Origin: Terriglobales bacterium
GTDB taxonomy: Bacteria > Acidobacteriota > Terriglobia > Terriglobales > Acidobacteriaceae
DNA: 44,184 bases
Assembly (NCBI GenBank): GCA_035624455.1
Contig: DASPRM010000053.1
Location: 1-44,184 of the forward strand
Reading direction: 5' to 3'
Every line of letters begins with the position of its first letter. The first letter of the stretch is position 1. Position numbers and translations under genes: made by a program. A model generated the notes under the pieces. It saw only the letters and a program-made list of their open reading frames with translations. It was not told where the DNA came from and did not search any database. Below, one piece after another: positions 25,980 to 32,992 of the stretch.

Positions 25980-25995
25980 TGCAATCAACCTGCCT
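25980..25995 (-). promoter_or_regulatory. Candidate sigma-54 (-24/-12) promoter for the lipid operon
   Basis: On the minus strand the sequence AGGCAGG-TTGA-TTGCA matches the consensus TGGCACG-N4-TTGCA at 10 of 12 positions, with GG (25993-25994) and GC (25981-25982) separated by exactly 10 nt. Transcription would start about 12 nt further on, leaving a short leader with the GGAGG ribosome site of adhE. A sigma-54 activator is encoded at 41339-43561. No upstream activator site could be identified. Confidence 0.5.
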
Positions 25996-26044
25996 CCCCG
26001 CATCGAGCACTAAACAGTCGCGTGATGGAGCAGGGAGAGATTTC

Positions 26045-26491
26045 CTAGGCGTAGTCGATTGGGTTCTGTTCCAGCCAATGCTCATCACGCGCCCTGCTGA
26101 CGCTGTGCATGGCTCCCGAGGCAACACTCGCCGCCAATAGCCGGCTCCTCCAGACAATGCTGGCGCCAAAGCCGACCACACCACCGATCAGGCCGTAGGC
26201 GATCGCCCGGCTTGCAGAGCTACGACGCTTCGCGGAGCAGCAACCCAACAAGCTCACACACAGCCCAACGATGGCAGGCTTCAGCGCACCGCGAACGGAC
26301 TCGGCAAGGAAGGGATTCAGAGGTTTGCCGTGGAGATAGGTTTCTCCGCCGTAACGTGCTCCTTCGAGTGCGGAGCTCAAGAGCTTCCTGCCGTACTCCA
26401 CGCTGGATGTTGGATGGTTGGGATGACTCATTGCCTGACCGACTCTCTGGAATTTCGCGGGGGGAGCGCTAACTGTTGCTGTTCCGCTCAT
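26045..26491 (-). CDS. Hypothetical membrane protein
   Basis: A protein of 148 residues from the ATG at 26491, which has GGGAGG ahead; the GTG at 26497 would overlap that ribosome site. It has a soluble N-terminal part with GARYGGETYLHGKPLNPFLA, then two probable membrane helices (about residues 71-86 and 97-116, the second Gly-rich) separated by a short basic loop, and a charged tail. I do not recognise a named family. It lies 95 nt ahead of adhE on the same strand, so it could be the first gene of the operon, although the promoter in between suggests separate control. Confidence 0.6.
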   Translation of the reverse strand: MSGTATVSAPPAKFQRVGQAMSHPNHPTSSVEYGRKLLSSALEGARYGGETYLHGKPLNPFLAESVRGALKPAIVGLCVSLLGCCSAKRRSSASRAIAYGLIGGVVGFGASIVWRSRLLAASVASGAMHSVSRARDEHWLEQNPIDYA

Positions 26492-26917
26492 GGCCACCTC
26501 CCTGCTCTACACAAAAGCGTCTGTGTGTTGAAGGACCGCGTGCAATCGGAAGTAGCGTCGTGGAAGCCGGAACGGACCCGTTTCCGGCTGGCAGTTTGGA
26601 TTATGGTTTGCACGAGCCCCAGGGTCTGTGAGAGTGATCACAAGCACGCGTTCAAATTCCCATCACGCAGCCCCGGGTGTCGGGGGAGACAGATGTTGTC
26701 CGGCGAGGCGCTTCATCGTAATCATCATCATAAGTATAACCAAAAAACCCAGGTGTGGGGGCATTATCACCGCACCAGGTGCCTCGCATCACAGACGGGA
26801 GCCCGCGTATGGGGAAAACTGCATAAGGGAAAAGATCAGCGCAGGCCACTCTGTCACCTCTGTCAACCTGGTCCACAGTCATCAACCCTTCTCGCGGGAG
26901 CACGACGGAGAGCCGGT
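26492..26917. other. Intergenic region between divergent small genes
   Basis: About 425 bases with no gene I can support. Near 26760-26773 there is a GG-N10-GC arrangement (GGCATTATCACCGC) that weakly resembles a sigma-54 site pointing to the gene at 26918. A short inverted repeat GGCA...TGCC lies in the same place. Open frames running across are not preceded by ribosome sites. Confidence 0.4.
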
Positions 26918-27310
26918 ATGAATCATCAGCCTGGAAGTCCGTTCGACAGTATCGAGAGCGCCTATGATTTTCTCGGCCTTTTGTCCGAGGTGGTAGACGA
27001 AACCAAAAAGGCTATTAATGAGGATGTAGAGGGAGAGTCGACTTCTAAAGCTCCGCGCCGCCTGGACGCTCTGCGTCTAGCTTTCTACAACCTGGAAAAG
27101 CTCGAAGTCCACATGAAGAAGAGCGTGCGCATTCTGAATGATCTCCGCTCCCTGCGAAGGCTGCTATTTGAGGAACGGCAACCCAGCCCGAAGATGGAAG
27201 CTAAGCCAGCGCCAGTGGTTAAGACGAAGCCCGCAGTTGAAGTCCTCGCTACGAGGGTGCCGGCGCAGGTTGGGAGCTCGGATAGAGCCATCAAGATCGC
27301 CGCCGCGTGA
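26918..27310 (+). CDS. Small hypothetical protein, helical
   Basis: A protein of 130 residues from the ATG at 26918, chosen because CGGAG precedes it by about seven bases and the longer upstream frame has no protein-like character. Residues 10-95 are rich in charged and Leu residues and should be alpha-helical (for example LDALRLAFYNLEKLEVHMKK). The last 35 residues are a Lys/Pro/Ala/Val tail of low complexity. There is no signal peptide, membrane helix or known motif. It is followed after 45 nt by another small gene in the same direction. Confidence 0.6.
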   Translation: MNHQPGSPFDSIESAYDFLGLLSEVVDETKKAINEDVEGESTSKAPRRLDALRLAFYNLEKLEVHMKKSVRILNDLRSLRRLLFEERQPSPKMEAKPAPVVKTKPAVEVLATRVPAQVGSSDRAIKIAAA

Positions 27311-27355
27311 GTCAGCAGCCGTGCCGGGAAAAGGAATCAGCTTGGTGAGGCGTGT

Positions 27356-27604
27356 ATGTCGAGCGTGAAGCAGTATCCAGATTTGTCGTCCGTGTCAGAG
27401 CTGCAAGGCAGGCCAGATTACGAGACCTGGCTGGAAGACGTCCGCGCGGTACTGCTGTCCATGAACGCAGAAATGCGCCTGTGGCAGGACAACTGGAGGT
27501 ATGATTTTCGCCAGGCTTACGAAGCTGGAACGAGCGCGCACGAGGCAGCGATGGATGCGCGGGAATTCTGGTGGCGCGAATTGCTGACGGAATGCTGGAC
27601 GTAG
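27356..27604 (+). CDS. Small hypothetical protein (82 residues)
   Basis: A compact acidic protein rich in Trp, Tyr and Glu (ETWLEDVRAVLLSMNAEMRL and DAREFWWRELLTECW), likely helical. GAGG lies a few bases ahead of the ATG. The Trp count and coherent helices argue for a real gene. No family is recognised. It probably shares a transcript with the gene at 26918. Confidence 0.55.
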   Translation: MSSVKQYPDLSSVSELQGRPDYETWLEDVRAVLLSMNAEMRLWQDNWRYDFRQAYEAGTSAHEAAMDAREFWWRELLTECWT

Positions 27605-27651
27605 GGGATGGGGTGGCTTGCGTCTTCCTTTCCGCTTTCGGGATTTCCGAT

Positions 27652-28122
27652 TCACCTGTCTGAGCTGATGGCTGCCTCTGCCCTGGCAATGGCTTTTTCG
27701 TGCAGGTTCCAGGAATCGATAGCTTTTTGACATCCCTCGCGCGCCAGACGGGTGCTCAATTGTCTCTCAGCCTCATCAAACGTGGCCTCCGCATCCAAGT
27801 GGGCACGATAAGCCGCATCATCGGCTTCCCTGATTTTCCTGGCCAGGAGCAGCAGTTGAGCATCGATAGCGTCTGGCACTGGCCGCTGCCCCGCTCCGGG
27901 TCGAGGTGTATCACCCGACTGCGGCGAAACGGCGCTGTAGGCGGCCTTCAGTTGGTTGCTCCAGCCCACTTTGATCTCTTGCTCGAGCCGGTCGAGAGCG
28001 GCGTTCGCTTTGTCCGCGGCTCGGCGCACCCTTTTCTTTTCCCGCAACCAGCGCACCACCGACCACTCGCGAGCTTCGGTCATGAGCGCTCTGGCTTCTT
28101 CCACCTCGGCCAAAGTTCGCAT
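27652..28122 (-). CDS. Hypothetical coiled-coil protein
   Basis: A protein of 156 residues from the ATG at 28122, the start of the helical part; the frame extends upstream, but that extension is not helical and overlaps the start of the divergent gene. It consists of heptad-like helices full of Ala, Glu, Arg and Lys (for example RAADKANAALDRLEQEIKVG and EATFDEAERQLSTRLA), broken by a Pro/Gly-rich hinge in the middle. There is no signal peptide. Function unknown. It is divergent from the GMC oxidoreductase gene, with only 74 nt between the starts. Confidence 0.6.
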   Translation of the reverse strand: MRTLAEVEEARALMTEAREWSVVRWLREKKRVRRAADKANAALDRLEQEIKVGWSNQLKAAYSAVSPQSGDTPRPGAGQRPVPDAIDAQLLLLARKIREADDAAYRAHLDAEATFDEAERQLSTRLAREGCQKAIDSWNLHEKAIARAEAAISSDR

Positions 28123-28196
28123 AGTCACCCGCACAAGGGAAAGACAACGGCTGCCGACAGTAGTCCTGCTTCCCGCCAAAGTAAAGCGCGGCAGCC

Positions 28197-29915
28197 ATGA
28201 GGCCGGAGAATCGCGCATTCGATTTCGATTTCATCGTAATTGGCTCCGGCTTCGGAGGCAGTGTCGCCAGCTACCGCCTGGTGCAGAAGGGCTACCGCGT
28301 CGGGGTGATGGAAATGGGGCGGCGTTGGCGACCCGAGGACTTCCCGCCGACAAGCTGGTGGTTGCATCGCTGGTTCTGGCGGCCGAAGCTGGCGTTGCGC
28401 GGATTTTTCAACATGCGTTTCTTTCGTCACGTGACCATCCTGCATGGCTGCGCGGTGGGCGGGGGCTCGATCACCTATGCTGCTACGTTGCTGCGGCCTC
28501 CCGACAAGATCTGGGACATGGGATCGTGGGCGGAACTGGCCGACTGGAAAGCTGAAATGCCGGCTCACTATGACACGGCCACGCGCATGCTAGGAGTGAG
28601 AGAGAATCACATTCTAGGGCCGGCTGACAACCTGTTGAGCCGAGTGGCAGAGGCCACCGGCATTGGTCACACTTACTATCGAACCAGCGTGGCTATCTTC
28701 GAACCTGCGAAGGGAGAGACAGGAGGGGAGACCTTTCCCGATCCCTTTTTCGGAGGAGAGGGCCCGCCGCGAACTACGTGCATTGCTTGCGGGGGATGCA
28801 TGATGGGCTGTCCGCATGGCGCCAAGAACAGCCTCGATATGAATTATCTGTACCTGGCCGAGAAGCAGGGGGCCCAGGTGTTCCCGGAAACCAGGGTAGT
28901 GGATGTGCGGCCGCTCGCGGGAACTCGGGACGGAAGCCAGGGATATGAAGTGCGCGCGGTCCGCTCGACTGCGTGGGTATCTCTGACAAAGAAAAGGTTC
29001 ACATGCCGGGGCGTGGTATTTGCGGCATCGTCATTGGGGACGATGGAGTTGCTGTTCCACTTGAAAGAGAAAGGGTCGCTGCCCGCGATCAGCGGTCAAT
29101 TGGGCCAGCGTGTCCGGACGAACTCCGAATCATTGATTGGGGTGCGGATACCGGGATGCAGCGAGGATTTGTCGAAGGGCGTGGCGATCGGGTCAGGAGT
29201 TTACATTGACGAGCACACCCATATAGAAGCGGTGCGCTACCCGAGCGGTTCGGACGCGATGAGCCTGCTGGCGACCATCCTTACCGGCGGGCGCCCGGGA
29301 CCACTGCGGGTCGCGCTATGGATGAGGAATGTGGCCGCGTCGCTCCTGCGGCATCCCCTCAAAACCTTAAGGTTGTTTTGGCCCCACGGTTGGGCCAGAG
29401 AGTGCATCATCCTGCTCTGCATGCAAGCCCTGGAGGGACACATAAGTATGCGCTGGGAACGGCCATGGTTTTGGCCATTCCGAAAGTTTCTGGTTAGCTA
29501 TGGCAAGAAGGTGCCTACGTTCATACCGCAGGCCAACCAATTTGCCGAGCAGTTCGCGCGGCTGACCGGAGGGACAGCCATGAGCATGTTGCCAGAGGTG
29601 CTGTTCAATGTGCCCAGCACCGCGCATTGTATCGGAGGTTGCGCGATCGCGGACTCGCGCCAGACCGGTGTGGTTGACCGTCAGCATCGTGTGTTCGGAT
29701 ATCGCAATATGTATGTGTGCGATGGTTCGGTGATTGCGGCGAATCTGGGTGTGAATCCGAGCCTCACGATTACGGCTTTGGCGGAAAGAGCCATAAGCTT
29801 TATTCCTCCCGCGTCAGAGACGATATGGAATGATGCTGCAGAAGAGGAGTTCGGATCGAGTGCGAAGATCGACGAAGTTGCTAAAGCACCTAGGATAGTG
29901 GAGAGCGAGACATGA
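28197..29915 (+). CDS. GMC-family FAD oxidoreductase, cholesterol-oxidase-like
   Basis: A flavoprotein of 572 residues. The dinucleotide motif IVIGSGFGGSVASYRLVQ lies at 13-30. A GMC-type segment GCAVGGGSITYAATLLRPP is near 85-102, and the C-terminus has STAHCIGGCAIADS and NLGVNPSLTITALAERA, conserved in the cholesterol oxidase/GMC branch. At 195-205 it carries C-x2-C-x2-C-x3-C-P (CIACGGCMMGCPHGAKN), a ferredoxin-like cysteine set typical of this branch. The substrate is unknown; sterol-like or other bulky alcohols are likely. The last four bases overlap the start of the next gene (ATGA), so the two are translated together. Confidence 0.88.
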   Translation: MRPENRAFDFDFIVIGSGFGGSVASYRLVQKGYRVGVMEMGRRWRPEDFPPTSWWLHRWFWRPKLALRGFFNMRFFRHVTILHGCAVGGGSITYAATLLRPPDKIWDMGSWAELADWKAEMPAHYDTATRMLGVRENHILGPADNLLSRVAEATGIGHTYYRTSVAIFEPAKGETGGETFPDPFFGGEGPPRTTCIACGGCMMGCPHGAKNSLDMNYLYLAEKQGAQVFPETRVVDVRPLAGTRDGSQGYEVRAVRSTAWVSLTKKRFTCRGVVFAASSLGTMELLFHLKEKGSLPAISGQLGQRVRTNSESLIGVRIPGCSEDLSKGVAIGSGVYIDEHTHIEAVRYPSGSDAMSLLATILTGGRPGPLRVALWMRNVAASLLRHPLKTLRLFWPHGWARECIILLCMQALEGHISMRWERPWFWPFRKFLVSYGKKVPTFIPQANQFAEQFARLTGGTAMSMLPEVLFNVPSTAHCIGGCAIADSRQTGVVDRQHRVFGYRNMYVCDGSVIAANLGVNPSLTITALAERAISFIPPASETIWNDAAEEEFGSSAKIDEVAKAPRIVESET

Positions 29916-30406
29916 CGAAATCTCGGGGAGTTGGCCTGCTGCTGTTGTTGATTTGGTTTCCATTTGCGGCAGCAGCCCAGAGTTCTCCAAACGCTTTTGA
30001 GACATTTAAGGGTTTGCGTGGAAGATGGCAGATTCAATCGGGTGGAAGAACTCTCCCCATCGAGATGTCCTATGACCTTGCTTCCAACGGTTCGATTGTG
30101 ACTGAGCAGTTCGGCAAAGAGCTTTCCGTAATCTACCCAGACGGCGACAGCCTGTTGATGACCCACTTTTGCAATAGCGGTAACCAGCCGCGCCTTCGGC
30201 TGAAGCAAGGTGGACGGTCCGGAGTCTTTGAATTCGAAATGTTCGACATTACGAATTTGAAAGATGCAACTCTGGCGCACGTAGAAAAAATCGCTTACAG
30301 GGTTGTCGACAATCAAAAAATGGAAGTTGAAATACTTTGGAAGAAGGGCGAATCGCAAGAGTCCGAGAAATACACCCTCACGAGGATCCCGTCTGGTCCC
30401 GCGTAG
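29912..30406 (+). CDS. Secreted hypothetical protein coupled to the GMC oxidoreductase
   Basis: A protein of 164 residues with a clear signal peptide: a Lys/Arg start, a run of Leu, then AAAAQSS as the likely cleavage site near residue 23. The mature part is strand-rich (FKGLRGRWQIQSGGRTLPIE and others), resembling small lipocalin-like periplasmic proteins, but I cannot name a family. The ATGA overlap with the upstream GMC gene implies a functional link. It ends one base before the convergent phaR stop codon. Confidence 0.7.
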   Translation: MTKSRGVGLLLLLIWFPFAAAAQSSPNAFETFKGLRGRWQIQSGGRTLPIEMSYDLASNGSIVTEQFGKELSVIYPDGDSLLMTHFCNSGNQPRLRLKQGGRSGVFEFEMFDITNLKDATLAHVEKIAYRVVDNQKMEVEILWKKGESQESEKYTLTRIPSGPA

Positions 30407-30407
30407 G

Positions 30408-30935
30408 TTAACGCTTCTTGCGCCGTCTGGACCTGGCTCGTGGCTTCTCTCTTGGCTTCTGCAGACGGCTTTCTAACTCGGCTATTCGGGCATGGAGCAG
30501 TTGCAATTCGCTCGCAGCCGGCGGTTCCGAGGTTCGCCCCTGAAGGAAGTTCTTGACCGTCTCCAGCGGAGACAAGGCGGCGGAACGCATTTCTGATAAG
30601 CCGCTGTCCAGAGCACCTTGCACTTTTTGATAAGCGCTGAAAGCAGATTTCAAGTACCACATCACGAATTCCCGTCCCACCTGGTCGGTGGCAACGATCA
30701 ATTGACGCAAGAGTTCCAGGGGCAGGCCGGAGGGTTGGTTCTTGACGTCTTCGGAGATGATTTGGGTCAAGGTCAGGCGGGTGAGATCTTCGCCGGTCTT
30801 GGCGTCGATGACTTGGACTTCTTTCCCATTTCGGACCAAGGCTGCAATGTCGTCAAGATTGATGTAGCGGCTGGTGGATGTGTCGTAGAGTCTGCGGTTT
30901 CCATACTTGCGGATGACAATAGCGGATGTTTTCAC
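30408..30935 (-). CDS. phaR: PhaR-type polyhydroxyalkanoate synthesis regulator
   Basis: Residues about 4-65 match the PHB/PHA accumulation regulator DNA-binding domain (VIRKYGNRRLYDTSTSRYIN, then EVQVIDAKTGEDLTRLTLTQ). The second regulator domain follows (about 75-120), then a coiled coil (about 145-162) and a very basic tail rich in Arg and Lys. In known systems PhaR represses phasin genes and lets go when it binds PHA granules. I start at the GTG at 30935, which has AGGAG nine bases ahead; the TTG further up gives a tail foreign to the family. It is divergent from the phasin-like gene at 31051, with 115 nt between them. Confidence 0.9.
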   Translation of the reverse strand: MKTSAIVIRKYGNRRLYDTSTSRYINLDDIAALVRNGKEVQVIDAKTGEDLTRLTLTQIISEDVKNQPSGLPLELLRQLIVATDQVGREFVMWYLKSAFSAYQKVQGALDSGLSEMRSAALSPLETVKNFLQGRTSEPPAASELQLLHARIAELESRLQKPREKPRARSRRRKKR

Positions 30936-30979
30936 CGGAACGGTTCTCCTGACGCACCGCAATAATTGAGGTTCTTATA

Positions 30980-31008
30980 TTGACACAAATCCATATAAAT
31001 ACTAGATT
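30980..31008 (+). promoter_or_regulatory. Sigma-70 promoter of the phasin-like gene
   Basis: A perfect -35 TTGACA (30980-30985) is followed after exactly 17 nt by TAGATT (31003-31008), matching the -10 at 4 of 6 positions. Transcription should start near 31015, at the left edge of the palindrome at 31016-31032. Confidence 0.6.
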
Positions 31009-31015
31009 GCAGTTG

Positions 31016-31032
31016 ATGCTGCAGTGCAGCAT
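31016..31032. promoter_or_regulatory. Probable PhaR operator (17-bp perfect palindrome)
   Basis: ATGCTGCA-G-TGCAGCAT is a perfect 8-bp inverted repeat around one base. Its core CTGC-AGT-GCAG (31019-31029) is of the CTGC-N3-GCAG type that I recall as the binding site of Paracoccus PhaR at phaP. It covers the expected transcription start of the phasin-like gene, a position suited to repression, and phaR is the divergent neighbour. Confidence 0.65.
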
Positions 31033-31050
31033 TAAAGAACGGAGGGCATC

Positions 31051-31980
31051 ATGCCAAGAGTTACCAAGCCCGGCCCCACCGCTCACACCCATCCCTCTTC
31101 TTTTCTCGGATTATTGTCCGGGTGGGTGCAGCAGGGAGTCGAAAGCTTTTTTGCAACGCAACGAATCCTGGTTGATCTGGCAATGCGCCAGAACGCGGTT
31201 GCCATGAAGAGCCTGCGGGAAGGACTGTCAGACCCAGAGCATTCCCCCATCGCCATCCTGCGCGAGCTTGCGGTGGAAGGAACCTCGAGCTTCATCGAGG
31301 CGCAGAGGATCCTGCTCAACCTGGCGCAGCAGGAGAACGAGATTGTGATGACCGGGATCAAGGAGCGGGTCGCGGGCTCCGTGCCTGCGGTCGCAATGAC
31401 CGACCTGGTGCGGCGCTCGATCGGAACTTTCCTTGGGATGCACGAGGACTTCCTGAAGATCACCAGCAAGCAGACGCTGGAGTGGCTGGAGGAAACCAAG
31501 AAGTCCGTTACCGGAGGCACGCATCTGGTGGATCTTGCCCGGCAGGCGATGGAAACCTTTGTCCACGCGCAGAAGAAGTTCCTGGACGTGGTGGCGGAGG
31601 AAACCACGCGGGTGACTACGGGCAGGCCAGATAAGACGGCCCGGATGGTCAAAAAGACCGCATTGGCCAAGCTGGCGCGCGATGCCAGTAACGCCTTCAT
31701 CGACGCTCAGAAAAAGCTGCTGGACACGGCCGGCCAGCAGATGAATGTCAATCTGAAGGCGGCAACGCGGACGATGGAGTTACTGAATCCCGCCCGCCTT
31801 ATACCCATGGCGAACATTACGGGAGAAGGGGTAAAGAGCTTCGTTGACGCTGAAAAGGCGCTGATTGACTCGGTCGTAAAGCCTCGCGCCGGCTCGAAAC
31901 ATATGTCCGAGCGCCGCGTGAAGCACCCGGTTCGCCGTAAAGCAGCGACGGCGCAGGCTGCTCATCATGCTGTTGCCTGA
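31051..31980 (+). CDS. Phasin-like protein with six ~46-residue repeats
   Basis: A 309-residue amphipathic, helical protein with no signal peptide. It contains six copies of a phasin-style motif, roughly G-x-x-S-F-x-x-A-Q-K/R-x-L-L-D-x-A-x-x-Q. They start near residues 29, 77, 123, 166, 212 and 260 and are spaced 43-48 apart; copy 3 is the most diverged. The tail (about 280-309) is basic and Ala/His-rich. Normal phasins have one such unit in 110-190 residues. Phasins coat polyhydroxyalkanoate or other lipid granules. The ATG is preceded by GGAGGG. The PhaR gene and operator next to it strongly support a granule role. No PHA synthase is in the window. Confidence 0.75.
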   Translation: MPRVTKPGPTAHTHPSSFLGLLSGWVQQGVESFFATQRILVDLAMRQNAVAMKSLREGLSDPEHSPIAILRELAVEGTSSFIEAQRILLNLAQQENEIVMTGIKERVAGSVPAVAMTDLVRRSIGTFLGMHEDFLKITSKQTLEWLEETKKSVTGGTHLVDLARQAMETFVHAQKKFLDVVAEETTRVTTGRPDKTARMVKKTALAKLARDASNAFIDAQKKLLDTAGQQMNVNLKAATRTMELLNPARLIPMANITGEGVKSFVDAEKALIDSVVKPRAGSKHMSERRVKHPVRRKAATAQAAHHAVA

Positions 31981-32036
31981 TGGTGAAACGGGCAAACCAG
32001 TCTGGCAATGACCATCGGGCTTGGCGCGGCATGATT

Positions 32037-32073
32037 ACGGACGTGCCCTTGGGGATACCACCGGCACGTCCGT
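32037..32073. terminator. Hairpin after the phasin-like gene
   Basis: ACGGACGTGCC and GGCACGTCCGT form a perfect 11-bp stem around a 15-nt loop, about 57 nt after the phasin-like stop codon. There is no T-run, so it is a terminator or an mRNA-end hairpin. Its CGGACGT arm resembles the REP-like elements near 4950 and 5800. Confidence 0.5.
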
Positions 32074-32165
32074 TCCAGCATCCATAGTTGCAGCAGGGCC
32101 GGTGGTGTGTTATTGAAGATAGTCACAGCCGGGTGACAAAAAAAGGGGCTAAGACACGGTCGTCT

Positions 32166-32954
32166 ATGGCACCGCGCCAGGATAGGATCGCCGACGACGA
32201 AGCTGGCAGTAACATGCCAATCTGGAAGGAAGCGCTGTTTGGCGCCGAGCTCCTGCTGCTGCACGCTTCCCCGGTGTTTTATGGCATGGGTATTCCGCGA
32301 GGCGATAATTCCGGGGTGGTGGTAATCCCCGGCTTTCTGGGCACCGATCTTTATCTTACGCATCTCAGCTCCTGGTTAGGGCGAATCGGTTACCGCTCCT
32401 ATGTCTCGGGTATCGGGCTGAATGCCGAGTGCCCCAACCTGCTGATCAAATACCGTTTGACGGCAACCGTCGAGAAGGCCCTCAAGCAGACACGGCGCAA
32501 GGTGCACCTGATTGGGCACAGCCTGGGCGGGGTAATGGCCCGTTCGCTGGCCGCACAGAGACCGGAAGATATCGCCTCGGTGATAACCCTGGCCGCACCT
32601 TTCCGCGGGGCGGTGATGCACCAGAGCATCAGCCGAGCGGCGTCTGCGGTTCGCCAGCATATTATCGATGTGCATGGGCGTGACGTTTTACCCGACTGCT
32701 ACACCTCCCGCTGCACCTGCGACTTCGTCAACTCCGCGCGATGCGAGATGAGTGATGGGGTGATGCATACTGCCATTTACACCCGCGACGATGGGATTGT
32801 GGATTGGCGTTGTTGCCGCACGGGCGACAAGAAAAACGATTTCGAAGTATCCGGCACCCACATTGGGCTGGTTTTCAATCCTGCGGTGTATAGCATCGTT
32901 GCCGACCGGCTCAACCAAGCAGCGGTTGACGGCGACCGCGAGGCTTCCAGCTAG
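32166..32954 (+). CDS. Alpha/beta hydrolase, lipase-like
   Basis: An alpha/beta hydrolase with the nucleophile elbow GHSLGG (Ser near residue 119 from the ATG at 32166). The oxyanion region is VVIPGFLGTD, with likely acid Asp in TRDDGIVDW and His in GTHIGLVF. A Cys-rich segment (DCYTSRCTCDFVNSARCE) before the acid may hold disulfides. The order and spacing fit triacylglycerol lipases or esterases of the LipA/EstA kind. The start is uncertain: TTG 32088, ATG 32166 and ATG 32214 are in frame and none has a good ribosome site. It lies downstream of the phasin-like gene, so a role in mobilising stored lipid is possible but only inferred. Confidence 0.8.
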   Translation: MAPRQDRIADDEAGSNMPIWKEALFGAELLLLHASPVFYGMGIPRGDNSGVVVIPGFLGTDLYLTHLSSWLGRIGYRSYVSGIGLNAECPNLLIKYRLTATVEKALKQTRRKVHLIGHSLGGVMARSLAAQRPEDIASVITLAAPFRGAVMHQSISRAASAVRQHIIDVHGRDVLPDCYTSRCTCDFVNSARCEMSDGVMHTAIYTRDDGIVDWRCCRTGDKKNDFEVSGTHIGLVFNPAVYSIVADRLNQAAVDGDREASS

Positions 32955-32992
32955 AATCCTTCAGCATGTTCCACTTCCCAGATGGATGCGCA

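Noticed and set aside
26760-26773. GG-N10-GC arrangement resembling a sigma-54 site before the gene at 26918.
   Set aside because: Only the GG, CA and GCA parts match; TT before GC is CC, and the leader would be over 130 nt. Not strong enough to list as a promoter.
26330-26917. Upstream extension of the gene at 26918 in the same frame.
   Set aside because: The extension is antisense to the hypothetical membrane protein and has no ribosome site; the ATG at 26918 does.
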